This document shows, in pieces, positions 43,916 through 53,392 of a stretch of DNA of 64,000 bases (position 1 is its first letter; each line of letters opens with the position of its first letter). The position numbers were made by a program, and so were the translations under genes. Origin of the DNA: Mesorhizobium caraganae (GTDB lineage: Bacteria; Pseudomonadota; Alphaproteobacteria; Rhizobiales; Rhizobiaceae); NCBI RefSeq assembly GCF_016836705.1, contig NZ_JAFCGY010000006.1, positions 158,310 through 222,309 on the forward strand, given 5' to 3'. The notes below the pieces were generated by a model, which did not search any database, was not told the DNA's origin, and saw nothing but the letters and a program-made list of their open reading frames with translations.

Positions 43916-45091
43916 ATGGCAGCCGTGGAAGACAAGGCGATACCTTCAGAAGGGCCGGTCAAGGACCGTTTCGGCATGACGTCGAAGCGCGCCGTTGGCG
44001 CCGATGAAAGGCTGGCCAGCACCGGCCGGCTGACGCAATGGCTGCGCCGGCCCGAAGCTGGTGCGGCCGGCGGCCTGATCGCCACCATCATCATCTTCGC
44101 GCTGCTGCCGGGAGCATCGAACCTCTATTCGCTGCAGGGGTCGATGACCTTCCTGACGCTGGCGGCCGAACTCGGCATCATCGCCACCGCCGCGGCCCTC
44201 CTCATCATTGCCGGCGAGTTCGATCTCTCAGTCGGCTCGATGGTCGGCTTCGCCGGCGTCGTCATCGGGCTGACAGTCAAATACTGGGGCCTGCCGTTAT
44301 GGGGTGGCATCGCCTGCGCCTTCGCGGTCGCCATCCTCACCGGCTACGTCAACGGCCTGATCGTGGTGAAGACCCGCCTGCCCTCCTTCATCGTCACGCT
44401 GGCCTCGCTCTACATCCTGCGCGGCCTGTCGATCGGCATCACCCGCGCCGTCACCGGCCGCACGCAGATCCCATACATCCTCGACGGCGCGCCGGACCCG
44501 GCCACCGCCGGCCTGTTCAACGGCCATCTCCTGACCGGCTTCTTCCACTGGATGGGTACGCAAGGCTGGATCGCCACCCGCACCGACGGCATTCCCTTTG
44601 TCGTCGGCATTCCGATGTCGATCGTCTGGTGGCTCGGCCTGACCGTGCTCGCCGGTTATGTCCTGACCCAGACCAAATACGGCAACTGGATCTTCGCCAC
44701 CGGCGGCGACCTCAATGCCGCCCGCAATGTCGGCGTGCCGGTCGACCGGGTGAAGATCGCGCTGTTCATCTACACCGCCTGTGCCGCGACCTTGCTGGCC
44801 ACCATCCAGGTCATGGAGGCCGGCTCAGCCGACACCACGCGCGGCCTGCTCAAGGAATTCGAGGCCATCATCGCCGCGGTCATCGGCGGCGTGCTGCTCA
44901 CCGGCGGCTACGGCACCGTCTATGGCGTGCTGTTCGGCGCACTGATCTTCGGCCTGGTGCAGATGGGCATCTTCTACACCGGCATCGACACCGACTGGTT
45001 CAAGGTTTTCCTCGGCATCGTCATCCTGATGGCGGTGCTGGTCAACAACTACATCCGCCTCAAGGCGCTCGGACGCGGAGGCGGCAAATGA
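43916..45091 (+). CDS. CUT2-type ABC permease (first system)
   Basis: 391 residues. An N-terminal cytoplasmic extension of about 45 residues precedes the first helix; the rest is RbsC/FrcC-like: [38 protein letters not shown] (about residues 80-117) and [47 protein letters not shown] near 320-370. Start ATG follows GGGGAGCC; a longer frame from 43889 has no better signal. It overlaps the ATPase gene by 4 bases (ATGA). Homodimeric permease assumed because only one permease gene is present. Confidence 0.92.
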   Translation: MAAVEDKAIPSEGPVKDRFGMTSKRAVGADERLASTGRLTQWLRRPEAGAAGGLIATIIIFALLPGASNLYSLQGSMTFLTLAAELGIIATAAALLIIAGEFDLSVGSMVGFAGVVIGLTVKYWGLPLWGGIACAFAVAILTGYVNGLIVVKTRLPSFIVTLASLYILRGLSIGITRAVTGRTQIPYILDGAPDPATAGLFNGHLLTGFFHWMGTQGWIATRTDGIPFVVGIPMSIVWWLGLTVLAGYVLTQTKYGNWIFATGGDLNAARNVGVPVDRVKIALFIYTACAATLLATIQVMEAGSADTTRGLLKEFEAIIAAVIGGVLLTGGYGTVYGVLFGALIFGLVQMGIFYTGIDTDWFKVFLGIVILMAVLVNNYIRLKALGRGGGK

Positions 45092-45909
45092 CTCAAGCCA
45101 TTCAGCCAGCCATGGAACTGCGCGGTGTGTCCGTCAATTTCGGTTCGGTGCGCGCGCTGCAGGACATCGACATCAAGGTCTACCCCGGAGAGGTGCACTG
45201 CCTGCTCGGCGACAACGGCGCCGGCAAGTCGACACTGATCAAGGTGCTCTCGGGCGTGCATCGGCCGAGCAAGGGCGAGATTTTTGTCGACGGCAAGCAG
45301 GTCGCCTTCCGCAGCCCGCGCGATGCGCAGGACCTCGGCGTCGCCACGGTCTTCCAGGACCTCGGCATGATCTCGCTGATGTCGATCACCCGCAATTTCT
45401 TCCTCGGCCGTGAGCCGACGAAGAGCAGTCTGCCCTTCTCGCGTATCGACAAGGAGCGCGCCAACACAATAGCCCGCCAGGCCATGGCCGACATCGGCAT
45501 TGACGTGCGCGACCCGACACAGGCCGTCGGCACGCTGTCGGGCGGCGAGCGCCAGTCGGTGGCGATCGCGCGCGCCGTGCATTTCGGCGCCAAGGTGCTG
45601 ATCCTCGACGAGCCGACATCGGCGCTCGGCGTGCATCAGGCGGCAATGGTGCTGAAATTCATCATCGAGGCGCGCATGCGCGGGCTGGCGGTGATCTTCA
45701 TCAGCCACAACATCCACCACGCCTACCCCGTCGGCGACACTTTCACGCTGCTCAACCGCGGCCGCAACCGTGGCACCTACGCCAAATCCGAGATCTCGCG
45801 CGACGAGGTGATTTCGATCATGTCGGGCGGCGAAGATTTGAAGGCGGTGGAAGCGGAGATCGCCGGCCTGCTGGCGCAGATCGGCAATCGACCATCGGCG
45901 GCGCCGTGA
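45088..45909 (+). CDS. Single-domain CUT2-type ABC ATPase (first system)
   Basis: 273 residues, one nucleotide-binding domain: Walker [25 protein letters not shown], Walker [13 protein letters not shown], and an H-loop ISHNIHHAY (His). FrcA of rhizobial fructose uptake has the same single-domain form, unlike the two-domain RbsA. The start overlaps the permease stop (ATGA). 29 bases separate it from the oxidoreductase gene, so transporter and enzyme are probably one operon. Confidence 0.92.
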   Translation: MTQAIQPAMELRGVSVNFGSVRALQDIDIKVYPGEVHCLLGDNGAGKSTLIKVLSGVHRPSKGEIFVDGKQVAFRSPRDAQDLGVATVFQDLGMISLMSITRNFFLGREPTKSSLPFSRIDKERANTIARQAMADIGIDVRDPTQAVGTLSGGERQSVAIARAVHFGAKVLILDEPTSALGVHQAAMVLKFIIEARMRGLAVIFISHNIHHAYPVGDTFTLLNRGRNRGTYAKSEISRDEVISIMSGGEDLKAVEAEIAGLLAQIGNRPSAAP

Positions 45910-45937
45910 CGTTTCAGACCATCAAGAGAGACATTGC

Positions 45938-47032
45938 ATGAGCAGGATACGGGTCGGTGTCATCGGCGCCGGCATGATTTCGCAGGTCGAGCACATTCCA
46001 AACCTGTTGCGGCTCAGCGATCTGTTCGAATTGGTCGGCGTCGCCGATCCGTCGAAGGTCTCGCGGCAGTTTGTTACCGACACTCACGGCATCGCCAATT
46101 TCGAAACGCCCGACCAGCTCTTCGACCAGAAGCTCGACGCCGTCGTCATCGGCTCGCCCGACCCGCTGCATCACGAGCAGGTGCTGGCCGGACTCCAGCG
46201 CGGCCTGCATGTCTTCTGCGAAAAGCCGCTCTGCTATTCACCGGAGGAGATCGCCGAGATCGTTGCCGCACGCGACAAGGCCGGCAAGGTCATGCAGGTA
46301 GGCTACATGAAGCGCTTCGATCCGAGCTACCGGCTGGCGCTTACCTCGCTGCCCGGCACCGCGAAGACGCTGCGTTCCGTCTCGGTCGAGGTCAACGATC
46401 CCGATGCCTGGCCCTTCATCGCCCACCAGCGCTATATCAGAGGCAACGACATTCCGAAGGACCTGATTGCTGCCGCGCAAGGCAAGCAGAAACAACAGGT
46501 CGAGCGCGCCATCGGCCAGCCTCTGACCGATCTCGCTTTCCGTGGGTTTACCGGCGCTTACAGCTCCGCCTTGATTCACGATGTGAATGCCGTGCATGGC
46601 CTGCTCGACGCGCTCGGCGTGCCCGATGGCGAGGTCGTCGGCGCGCAGATCTTCGCCAATGGCGATGGCGGCCAGGGTACGGTGAAGCTGCTCGACGACC
46701 AGGCGCTATGGACCATGACGCATCTCACCGTGCCGAAACTTGCCGACTACAAGGAGCGCATCACGCTGTTCTTCGACGATGCCAGCCTAGAGCTCGAATT
46801 CCCATCGCCCTGGCTCAACCATCATCCGACCCGGCTGACGGTCAAGACGTCGGACGGCCATACGCTATCGACCAGAGACCTGCGCGCCGGCTACGGCGAA
46901 GCCTTTGTCGAGGAGATGCGCGGCTTCTGGGGCGCGATCGTCAACGGTGACGAAGTCGTCAACCCGCCCGAGCACGCCGCCCGCGACCAGGCCTTGCTGA
47001 TCGCGCTGACCAAGCGGCATTTGGCAGGATAG
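45938..47032 (+). CDS. Gfo/Idh/MocA-family NAD(P)-dependent oxidoreductase
   Basis: 364 residues. Rossmann start RVGVIGAGMISQVEHIPNLL (GxGxxxxxxH, residues 4-24), GVADPS, and the family EKP motif FCEKPLCY (about 92-99). The C-terminal domain follows (about 130-350). Members oxidise or reduce inositols, glucose-fructose, amino sugars and other carbohydrates; the name includes MocA of rhizopine catabolism. It follows the transporter genes and ends 18 bases before the convergent regulator. Substrate open. Confidence 0.92.
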   Translation: MSRIRVGVIGAGMISQVEHIPNLLRLSDLFELVGVADPSKVSRQFVTDTHGIANFETPDQLFDQKLDAVVIGSPDPLHHEQVLAGLQRGLHVFCEKPLCYSPEEIAEIVAARDKAGKVMQVGYMKRFDPSYRLALTSLPGTAKTLRSVSVEVNDPDAWPFIAHQRYIRGNDIPKDLIAAAQGKQKQQVERAIGQPLTDLAFRGFTGAYSSALIHDVNAVHGLLDALGVPDGEVVGAQIFANGDGGQGTVKLLDDQALWTMTHLTVPKLADYKERITLFFDDASLELEFPSPWLNHHPTRLTVKTSDGHTLSTRDLRAGYGEAFVEEMRGFWGAIVNGDEVVNPPEHAARDQALLIALTKRHLAG

Positions 47033-47050
47033 CCTGCGGGCCCCCCGCTT

Positions 47051-47827
47051 CTATCTGGTGTTGATGACGCCGTCGGTATTGGCGAGCAGCTTGCGCACCG
47101 CGTTGCGGGCTGCCTCCGGTCGCTGCAGCCGGATGGCTTTCTCAATAGCCTCGTGCAGCTGCTGTGCGTGCTGCAGATCGTCGAGTTCACGCGTCGTAAA
47201 GGTGAACAGATGATCGAAGGCAGATTCGATCAGCACGCCGAGCGGCACCAGCAGATCGTTGCCGGAGGCGCGCAATATGGCGAGATGAAAGCGGGTATCG
47301 GCGCGCGTGCGTTCCTGCAGGCTGGTCGCCTCGCCCATCTCGCGGCAGGCCTGGCTGATCTCGGCCATCTGCTCCTCGGTGCGCCGCATGGCGGCGAACG
47401 CTGTCGCTTCCGGCTCGATGATGTGGCGGAACTCTTGCACCGTTTTCAGGAACACTTCGCGGTCGGGCGAGGTCGCATACCAGGCCAGCACATCGCGGTC
47501 GAGCAGGTTCCAGCGCTCTCTGGGTTCAACCCAACTGCCGATCTTGGGGCGTGATGCCAAAAGGCTTTTGGCCATCAGCATCTTGATCGCTTCGCGCACC
47601 GCCGAGCGGCTGACGTTGAAGGTTTCCGACCATTTGGCTTCATTGGGCAGGATGGTGCCCGGCGGATAATCGCCGCGCACGATCCGAAGTCCGATTTCGC
47701 TGGCCAGCGATGCATGCACGCTGGAGCCGGGCACCCGGGTTGCGTCGGCCCGACGAAGCGCCGCCGGGCGCTCGGCGGCCGCCGCCTTGTCGGGCTTCTT
47801 TCCCTTATTCGGCTTTCCGTCCCTCAT
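47051..47827 (-). CDS. FadR-type GntR-family regulator, paralogue 1
   Basis: 258 residues. N-terminal about 35 residues are basic and low in complexity. Winged helix EIGLRIVRGDYPPGTILPNEAKWSETFNVSRSAVREAIKMLMAKSLLASRPKIGSWV, then the helical FCD effector domain (about residues 115-250) with putative metal ligands in FRHIIEPEA and RFHLAIL. It is nearly identical to the protein at 50170 over the last ~220 residues. The region controls divergent or nearby genes: the Gfo operon converges on it, and the epimerase gene lies upstream on the same strand. An operator of the TNGTNNNACNA type is present at 48867. Confidence 0.92.
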   Translation of the reverse strand: MRDGKPNKGKKPDKAAAAERPAALRRADATRVPGSSVHASLASEIGLRIVRGDYPPGTILPNEAKWSETFNVSRSAVREAIKMLMAKSLLASRPKIGSWVEPRERWNLLDRDVLAWYATSPDREVFLKTVQEFRHIIEPEATAFAAMRRTEEQMAEISQACREMGEATSLQERTRADTRFHLAILRASGNDLLVPLGVLIESAFDHLFTFTTRELDDLQHAQQLHEAIEKAIRLQRPEAARNAVRKLLANTDGVINTR

Positions 47828-47946
47828 GCGTCCACAAAGTCCGGATTTCGAAAGCTGTCAAGCAGAGGAAAGGGCGTTGGCGGCAAAGCCTGAGGCTGTG
47901 CACAGATCAGGTTACAACCTTGCCTCCAAAGCCCTATTCGCCAGCC

Positions 47947-48837
47947 CTATTTGACGTATTTGCGCCAGCTATGCTCGGGACGGAAGCCGAGCATGTCCCT
48001 GGCCTTGCGGTTGGAGAGCAGCGTCTCATATTCGCCGAGTTCCGCCTTGACCGGCACATTGGGGTAAAACCGCTTCAACAGCTCGGCCGTCGGCAGGTCG
48101 GACGAGGTGTCGTCATTGGCGGCGTTGAAGACCTGAAAGCCGAGACCGTCCTTTTCCACCGCGCGCAGCGTGATCTGGCCGAGGTCGCGGGCATCGACAT
48201 AGCTCCAGGCGATACGCTTGCGGAAGCCCGGATCGGCGAACCACTTCGGAAACAGCGAATATTCATGCGGTTCGATGACGTTGCCGATGCGCAGCGCATA
48301 GATGTCGGTGCCGTTGCGCTGCGCAAAGGCGCGCGCCGTGTGTTCGTTGACGACCTTGGACAGCGCATAGCTGTCCATCGGATCGACGTCGTATTCTTCG
48401 TCGAGCGGGAAATATTTGGGGTCGCGCGGTTCGTTGGCGAATACCACGCCATAGGTCGTCTCGCTGGATGCGATCACCACCTTCTTGATGCCGAGCTTCA
48501 CTGCCGCTTCGATGACATTGTAGGTGCCCATCGCATTGATGCGAAACACCTCATTGTCGGGCGTGATCATGATGCGCGGGATGGCGGCGAAATGCACGAC
48601 GGCATCGACCGGCTGCGAGCGCAGCGACGGGTCGAATTCATGCAGGCCCATGTAGCTCGTCAGCGCGTTGAACACCTGGCCGCTGTCGGTGATGTCGGTG
48701 ATCAGCGTGCGCACCTTGGGATTGTCGAGCGGTTTGGTGTCGATGTTGAGCACCTGGCAGCCCTGCTCGACCAGATATTGCACGACATGGCGCCCGGCCT
48801 TGCCACTGCCGCCGGTGAACATGATCCGCTTCGTCAT
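47947..48837 (-). CDS. NAD-dependent epimerase/dehydratase-fold dehydrogenase
   Basis: 296 residues from ATG at 48837 (MTKRIMFTGGSGKAGRHVV), after GGAGA. Extended SDR: glycine-rich nucleotide site TGGSGKAG and catalytic YxxxK in SYALSKVV, with VHFAAIPRIM and IASSETTYGV around it. Size and the DPMDSYALSK/IGNVIEPHEYSLFPKWF features resemble uronate or sugar dehydrogenases of this superfamily, but I do not claim one. Divergent from the 3-hydroxyisobutyrate-dehydrogenase-like gene across 117 bases containing the 48867 palindrome. Confidence 0.88.
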   Translation of the reverse strand: MTKRIMFTGGSGKAGRHVVQYLVEQGCQVLNIDTKPLDNPKVRTLITDITDSGQVFNALTSYMGLHEFDPSLRSQPVDAVVHFAAIPRIMITPDNEVFRINAMGTYNVIEAAVKLGIKKVVIASSETTYGVVFANEPRDPKYFPLDEEYDVDPMDSYALSKVVNEHTARAFAQRNGTDIYALRIGNVIEPHEYSLFPKWFADPGFRKRIAWSYVDARDLGQITLRAVEKDGLGFQVFNAANDDTSSDLPTAELLKRFYPNVPVKAELGEYETLLSNRKARDMLGFRPEHSWRKYVK

Positions 48838-48866
48838 TTTCGTCTCCAATGCCTAGGATTCCTGTG

Positions 48867-48881
48867 TATTGTCAGACAATA
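48867..48881. promoter_or_regulatory. Palindromic FadR-family operator candidate
   Basis: TATTGTC A GACAATA, a perfect 15-base palindrome that contains TTGTCAGACAA and so fits the TNGTNNNACNA pattern of FadR/FCD GntR-type operators. It lies between the two divergent start codons at 48837 and 48955, suited to shared control by one of the two paralogous regulators. Confidence 0.75.
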
Positions 48882-48954
48882 TGGCATTCCGCAACCACCC
48901 TCGCCGGCAAAACGGCGGCGCCAGACATCAATCATTGCAACAGGACTTCAAGAC

Positions 48955-49893
48955 ATGACCACGACTGCCGCGAGCGAAAAGATCGGCTTCATCGGCCTTG
49001 GCCTGATGGGGCACGGCATCGCCAAGAACATCGTCGACAAGGGCTATAAGCTGACCTTCCTTGGCCGCAAGAACCGCAAGCCGGCGGAAGACCTGCTAGG
49101 CCGCGGCGCCAAGGAAGCAGCAACCTCGCGCGACGTGGCGGCGGCGTCCGATATCGTCTTCATCTGCGTCACCGGCTCGCGCGAGGTCGAAGCCATCATC
49201 CGCGGCCCCGGCGGCCTCAAGGAGGGCCTGAAGAAGGGCTCGGTCGTCGTCGACTGCTCGACCTCCGATCCGGTCTCGACCGTGGCGCTGGCGGCGGAAC
49301 TCAAGGAGATCGGCGTCGACTTTGTCGACGCGCCGCTGAGCCGCACTCCGAAGGAAGCCTGGGAAGGCACGCTTGACGCCATGGTCGGCGCGCCCGACGC
49401 GCTGTTTGCTCGTTTGAAGCCTGTCATCGAAACCTGGGCCGGGCGCATCGTCCACATCGGCAACACCGGCGACGGTCACCGTATGAAGCTGCTCAACAAC
49501 TTCATCTCGCTGGGCTACGCCGCGATCTATTCCGAGGCGCTGGCGCTGGCCGAGAAGGTCGGCATATCGCCGCCGCGCTTCGACAGCGTCATCCGCAACG
49601 GCCGCATGGATTGCGGCTTCTACCAGACCTTCATGCGCTGGACGCTGGAAGGCGACCGCGACGCGCATAAATTCACCATTGCCAACGCCTTCAAGGACCT
49701 GACCTATCTGGAATCAATGGCGGGTGCGGCCGGCATCGCCAATCCGCTCGGCAACGCCACCAAGAATTCCTTCGCCGGCGCCCACGCTACCGGGCCGGCC
49801 GAGCAGTTCGTGCCGATGCTGGCCACGCATATCGCCAAGGTGAACGGCGTCGATCTCATGCCAAGCAAGGACGGCAAGAAGCAGACGATCTGA
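48955..49893 (+). CDS. 3-hydroxyisobutyrate dehydrogenase-family reductase
   Basis: 312 residues. Rossmann domain GFIGLGLMGHGIAKNIVDKGY (residues 10-30), VDAPLSR, and the conserved lysine in GDGHRMKLLNNF (about 170-185), the family catalytic region. Related enzymes include tartronate semialdehyde reductase and L-threonate dehydrogenase. Substrate unknown; a beta-hydroxy acid intermediate of sugar breakdown is a fair inference. The frame opens far upstream, but the first 415 codons are the reverse of other genes; the ATG at 48955 starts the family N-terminus. A repeat element follows. Confidence 0.9.
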   Translation: MTTTAASEKIGFIGLGLMGHGIAKNIVDKGYKLTFLGRKNRKPAEDLLGRGAKEAATSRDVAAASDIVFICVTGSREVEAIIRGPGGLKEGLKKGSVVVDCSTSDPVSTVALAAELKEIGVDFVDAPLSRTPKEAWEGTLDAMVGAPDALFARLKPVIETWAGRIVHIGNTGDGHRMKLLNNFISLGYAAIYSEALALAEKVGISPPRFDSVIRNGRMDCGFYQTFMRWTLEGDRDAHKFTIANAFKDLTYLESMAGAAGIANPLGNATKNSFAGAHATGPAEQFVPMLATHIAKVNGVDLMPSKDGKKQTI

Positions 49894-49900
49894 TCAGCCG

Positions 49901-50158
49901 ATCTCCCCCGGTGTGGGGGGTGAGGAGTGGTCCGCGAAGCGGACGGGAAGCCAATTGCTTGGCTTTCCGAACGACGAACGCCCGAAGCGACAGCGAAGGG
50001 CCGGGGCCGGCAGGACAGAAGGGGGGGCGCGAAGGAACGTAAGCTTTCAGCTTGACCCCCATTCGCAAAGGACGTGCGCAGGTATCATCCTGTTGAAAGG
50101 TCGGCGGGACAGCGCCCCCCTCTGCCCTGCCGGGCATCTCCCCCACAAGGGGGGAGAT
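49901..50158. repeat. Compound palindromic intergenic element
   Basis: About 258 bases bounded by ATCTCCCCC (49901-49909) and its inverse GGGGGAGAT (50150-50158), each next to short GC-rich hairpins (GGTGTGGGGG, and CCCCCACAAGGGGGG). The interior carries further short inverted pieces (e.g. GTCCGCGAAGCGGAC at 49930-49944). It is a second type of mosaic repeat, between the reductase gene and the next regulator. Confidence 0.65.
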
Positions 50159-50169
50159 TAGCCTGCCCC

Positions 50170-50961
50170 TCACCGCCGCGCCTTGCCGATCCCCTCATCC
50201 GTATTGGCCAGCAACTTTCGCACCGCGTTGCGGGCCGCGTCGGGCCGCTGCAGGCGGATGGCCTTCTCGATCGCTTCGTGCAGCTTCTGGGCGTGCTGCT
50301 GGTCGCTGACCTGTATGGTCGTGAAGACGAAGAGATGGTCGAGCGCCGATTCGATCAGCACGCCGAGCGGCACCAAAAGATCGTTGCCGGAGGCGCGTAG
50401 GATCGTGAGATGAAAGCGCGTATCGGCGCGGATACGCTGCTGCAGGCTCAGCGCCTCGCCCATTTCCCGGCAGGCCTGGCTGATCTCGGCCATCTGCTCG
50501 TCGCTGCGTCGCATCGCGGCAAAGGCGCTGGCTTCCGGTTCAATGATGTGACGGAACTCCTGCACCGTGCGCAGGAACGCCTCCCGGTCCGGCCCGGTCG
50601 CATACCAGGCCAGCACATCGCGGTCGAGCAGGTTCCAGCGTTCCCTTGGCTCGACCCAGCTGCCGATCTTGGGCCGTGAAGCCAGCAGGCTTTTGGCCAT
50701 CAGCATCTTGATGGCTTCGCGCACCGCCGAGCGGCTGACGTTGAACATCTCCGCCCATTTGGCTTCGTTTGGCAGGATGGCGCCTGGCGGATAGTCGCCG
50801 CGCACGATCCGAAGCCCGATCTCGTTGGCCAGCGAGGCGTGTACACTGGAGCCAGGGGGCCAGACCGTATCCGGTCGTCGAACAGCGGTGGCAACCGGGC
50901 CGGCCGGCACATCAATCGTGGCGGATCGCCTTCTTGGTCTGTCGTCCGGCATCTTCGGCAT
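50170..50961 (-). CDS. FadR-type GntR-family regulator, paralogue 2
   Basis: 263 residues from ATG at 50961. Same domain layout as the protein at 47051: winged helix (NEIGLRIVRGDYPPGAILPNEAKWAEMFNVSRSAVREAIKMLMAKSLL) and FCD domain. By eye about 85-90 % identical over the last ~220 residues; the first ~40 residues differ. The frame runs to 51168 but those residues cross the terminator and are not protein-like. No strong ribosome binding site distinguishes the ATGs at 50961 and 50952. It lies downstream of the binding-protein gene, separated by a hairpin terminator. Confidence 0.9.
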   Translation of the reverse strand: MPKMPDDRPRRRSATIDVPAGPVATAVRRPDTVWPPGSSVHASLANEIGLRIVRGDYPPGAILPNEAKWAEMFNVSRSAVREAIKMLMAKSLLASRPKIGSWVEPRERWNLLDRDVLAWYATGPDREAFLRTVQEFRHIIEPEASAFAAMRRSDEQMAEISQACREMGEALSLQQRIRADTRFHLTILRASGNDLLVPLGVLIESALDHLFVFTTIQVSDQQHAQKLHEAIEKAIRLQRPDAARNAVRKLLANTDEGIGKARR

Positions 50962-51092
50962 CGGCAATTTGTCGCAGGGAAACCGTCCGGAATTGTCCGT
51001 GCCCTTCGCCGAAAGCAAGACGCATGAGCCCGTCAAAGCCGGAGCTTGCCGCCCCGACAATGTTGCCTGTCCTTGTCCCTGAGGAAAATGAC

Positions 51093-51116
51093 GGGGCGCC
51101 CCTGAAAGGGCGCCCC
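51093..51116 (-). terminator. GC-rich hairpin after the second binding-protein gene
   Basis: GGGGCGCCC (51093-51101) pairs perfectly with GGGCGCCCC (51108-51116) around a 6-base loop, 12 bases after the minus-strand stop at 51129. The tail is CGTCATTTTCC rather than a pure T tract, so it may be a terminator or an mRNA-stabilising structure that keeps binding-protein levels high. Confidence 0.65.
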
Positions 51117-51128
51117 CGGTATCGCTGG

Positions 51129-52118
51129 CTATTTCTGGATGCAGGTGTCGACCGTATCCTTCGTGCATTCGTCGAGGCCGGTGAACACCGGATCGGCGAC
51201 GGCCTTGCCTTCGATGAGATCGATCATCACCGACGGCGCCTTGTAGCCCATTTCGAACGGCCGCTGACCGACCAGCGCCGTGACCAGACCGTCACGGGCG
51301 ATCGCCACTTCGTCGCCGATCGTGTCGGCGGCTCCGATGACGAAATCATTGCTGGCGATGCGGTCCTTGAGCGGCCCAAACAGGTCGCGATAGGGCTGCG
51401 GGGCGCCGAACAGCGGCCAGCCGCCCATGATGCCGAAGGCGTCGAGCTTCGGGTTGGCGGCGAGGATGTCGGTCATCGCCTGCACGCCCTTGGCGCCATC
51501 GTCATTGGTGAACACCGGGCAGCCGGCGGCTTCGGTCCAGCCGCCTTCGCCGGCGAGTGCCGCCAGGCCTTCCTTGCCCGACAGCGCATCACGCATGCCT
51601 TGCGCGCGGCGCAGGATGTTGTCGGCCGCCGGATTGCCTTCGATGGTGCAGATCGTGCCGCCGTTCGGCTTGCCCTTCTTGATGTACTCACCGATCTTCT
51701 TGCCCATCAGGTAGTTATCGGTGCCGAGATAGGTCTTGCGAAGTGCTGCATCTTCCTTGGCCAGGTCGGCGTCCACGGTCATGATCGGGATCGTCGGATT
51801 GGCGGTCTTGATCGTCTGCGCGATCAGCGGTGCGTTGGACGGCGAAATCGCCATCGCCACCGTGTCGGCCTTGCTCAGCATATCCTGCACGATCTGCGCC
51901 TCGCCGGCCTCGTCGGATGTCGACGCCGGCCCGGTGTAGAAGCACTCATACTCCGAGCTGGCGTTTTCCTTGTTCCACTTCTCGCAGCCCTGGTGGATGG
52001 CCTCGAAGAACGGATTGTCGAGACCTTTCACCACGATGACGAGCTGCTTCTTGGCCAAAGCCGGCCCGGCGCCCAGCGCCATGGCGGCGACGGCGGCAAG
52101 CAAAACTGTTTTCCTCAT
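51129..52118 (-). CDS. Sugar ABC substrate-binding protein (second CUT2 system)
   Basis: 329 residues, signal peptide residues 1-22 (MRKTVLLAAVAAMALGAGPALA), periplasmic binding protein type I. Core patterns: QLVIVVKGLDNPFFEAIHQGCEKWNKE, DTVAMAISPSNAPLIAQTIKTANPTIPIMTVDADL, and GIMGGWPLF. Cysteines at about 40, 60, 155 and near 200, 318 and 325 may form disulfides. The ATG at 52118 follows GGGAGGAC; the longer frame (52148) is not better. Divergent from the ATPase and permease genes that complete the importer; the two halves are separated by 521 bases. Confidence 0.9.
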   Translation of the reverse strand: MRKTVLLAAVAAMALGAGPALAKKQLVIVVKGLDNPFFEAIHQGCEKWNKENASSEYECFYTGPASTSDEAGEAQIVQDMLSKADTVAMAISPSNAPLIAQTIKTANPTIPIMTVDADLAKEDAALRKTYLGTDNYLMGKKIGEYIKKGKPNGGTICTIEGNPAADNILRRAQGMRDALSGKEGLAALAGEGGWTEAAGCPVFTNDDGAKGVQAMTDILAANPKLDAFGIMGGWPLFGAPQPYRDLFGPLKDRIASNDFVIGAADTIGDEVAIARDGLVTALVGQRPFEMGYKAPSVMIDLIEGKAVADPVFTGLDECTKDTVDTCIQK

Positions 52119-52377
52119 ATCAGTCCTCCCTTGGAAACAGACGGACACGACGTGCCCGCCACACGAACCAACCCGGAATACGGTGACCGAGGGTCGCTAT
52201 GCGAGCGCTCAGTCGGCAAGCCAGGTCGATAAGCATTTCATTTCGGTCAGCCGGTTCGAAAAGAGGCCGGCTGGCACCGATGCATTCCTGCTGATCCCAC
52301 ACGCAAACCGGCACGGGGTCGGCAGGTTACTCCTCCGCCCTCCAGCTAATATCGGCTTGTGGCCAACGTCAATGGTA

Positions 52378-52390
52378 TTTGTCCTACAAA
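52378..52390. promoter_or_regulatory. Second FadR-family operator candidate
   Basis: TTTGT CCT ACAAA, a 5-base inverted repeat that fits TNGTNNNACNA as the 48867 site does. It lies in the divergent promoter region of the second CUT2 transporter, consistent with control by the paralogous FadR-type regulators encoded on both sides. Confidence 0.6.
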
Positions 52391-52510
52391 ACGGATTTTT
52401 AGATTCCGTCTGCCGATTGACGCCCGTGCAGTCATTTGCGTAAATGGAATTCAACATCGCTGTCCCGGGAGGAGCTGGGCGAGCGAGGCCGCGGGCAGAA
52501 CCGGCGGTCT

Positions 52511-52559
52511 GAGCATGATCCCGAAAAGTGGGAACCGGTTTTCGGAAGAGATCATGCTC
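52511..52559. repeat. Rhizobiales palindromic repeat (type 1 relative)
   Basis: GAGCATGAT (52511-52519) and ATCATGCTC (52551-52559) frame an inner AAAAGTGGGAACCGGTTTTC motif, related to the elements at 43758 and 58387. 49 bases. Confidence 0.8.
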
Positions 52560-52572
52560 CAACAACAAAGCG

Positions 52573-52616
52573 TTGGATCTGGATGACGTTTCAACCAAAC
52601 GTCATCCCAGATCCAA
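52573..52616. repeat. Palindrome next to the type 1 repeat
   Basis: TTGGATCTGGATGACGTTT (52573-52591) pairs with AAACGTCATCCCAGATCCAA (52597-52616) with one unpaired base, a long stem only 24 bases before the ATPase start. In mRNA it would form a stable hairpin upstream of the ribosome binding site. Confidence 0.7.
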
Positions 52617-52639
52617 GTCACGGGGAGGCAAGAAGGCTG

Positions 52640-53380
<741 letters not shown>

Positions 53381-53392
53381 TTAGGGGGATAA

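Larger units (their letters stand above)
52119..52639. promoter_or_regulatory. Divergent control region of the second CUT2 system
   Basis: 521 bases with no credible gene. It contains an operator candidate (52378-52390) near an A/T-rich tract TTTTTAGATT, and, closer to the ATPase gene, two palindromic repeats (52511-52559 and 52573-52616). The binding-protein promoter should lie between about 52150 and 52400 on the minus strand. Confidence 0.6.

Noticed and set aside
44038..45087. Open frame upstream of the first single-domain ATPase
   Set aside because: It is a shifted reading of the permease gene; the ATPase starts at the ATGA overlap at 45088.
47710..48954. Long open frame upstream of the 3-hydroxyisobutyrate-dehydrogenase-like gene
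   Set aside because: It is antisense to the regulator and epimerase genes; the protein family begins at 48955.
52209..52598. Minus-strand 129-codon frame in the divergent control region
   Set aside because: It runs through palindromic repeats and an operator and has no recognisable protein pattern.
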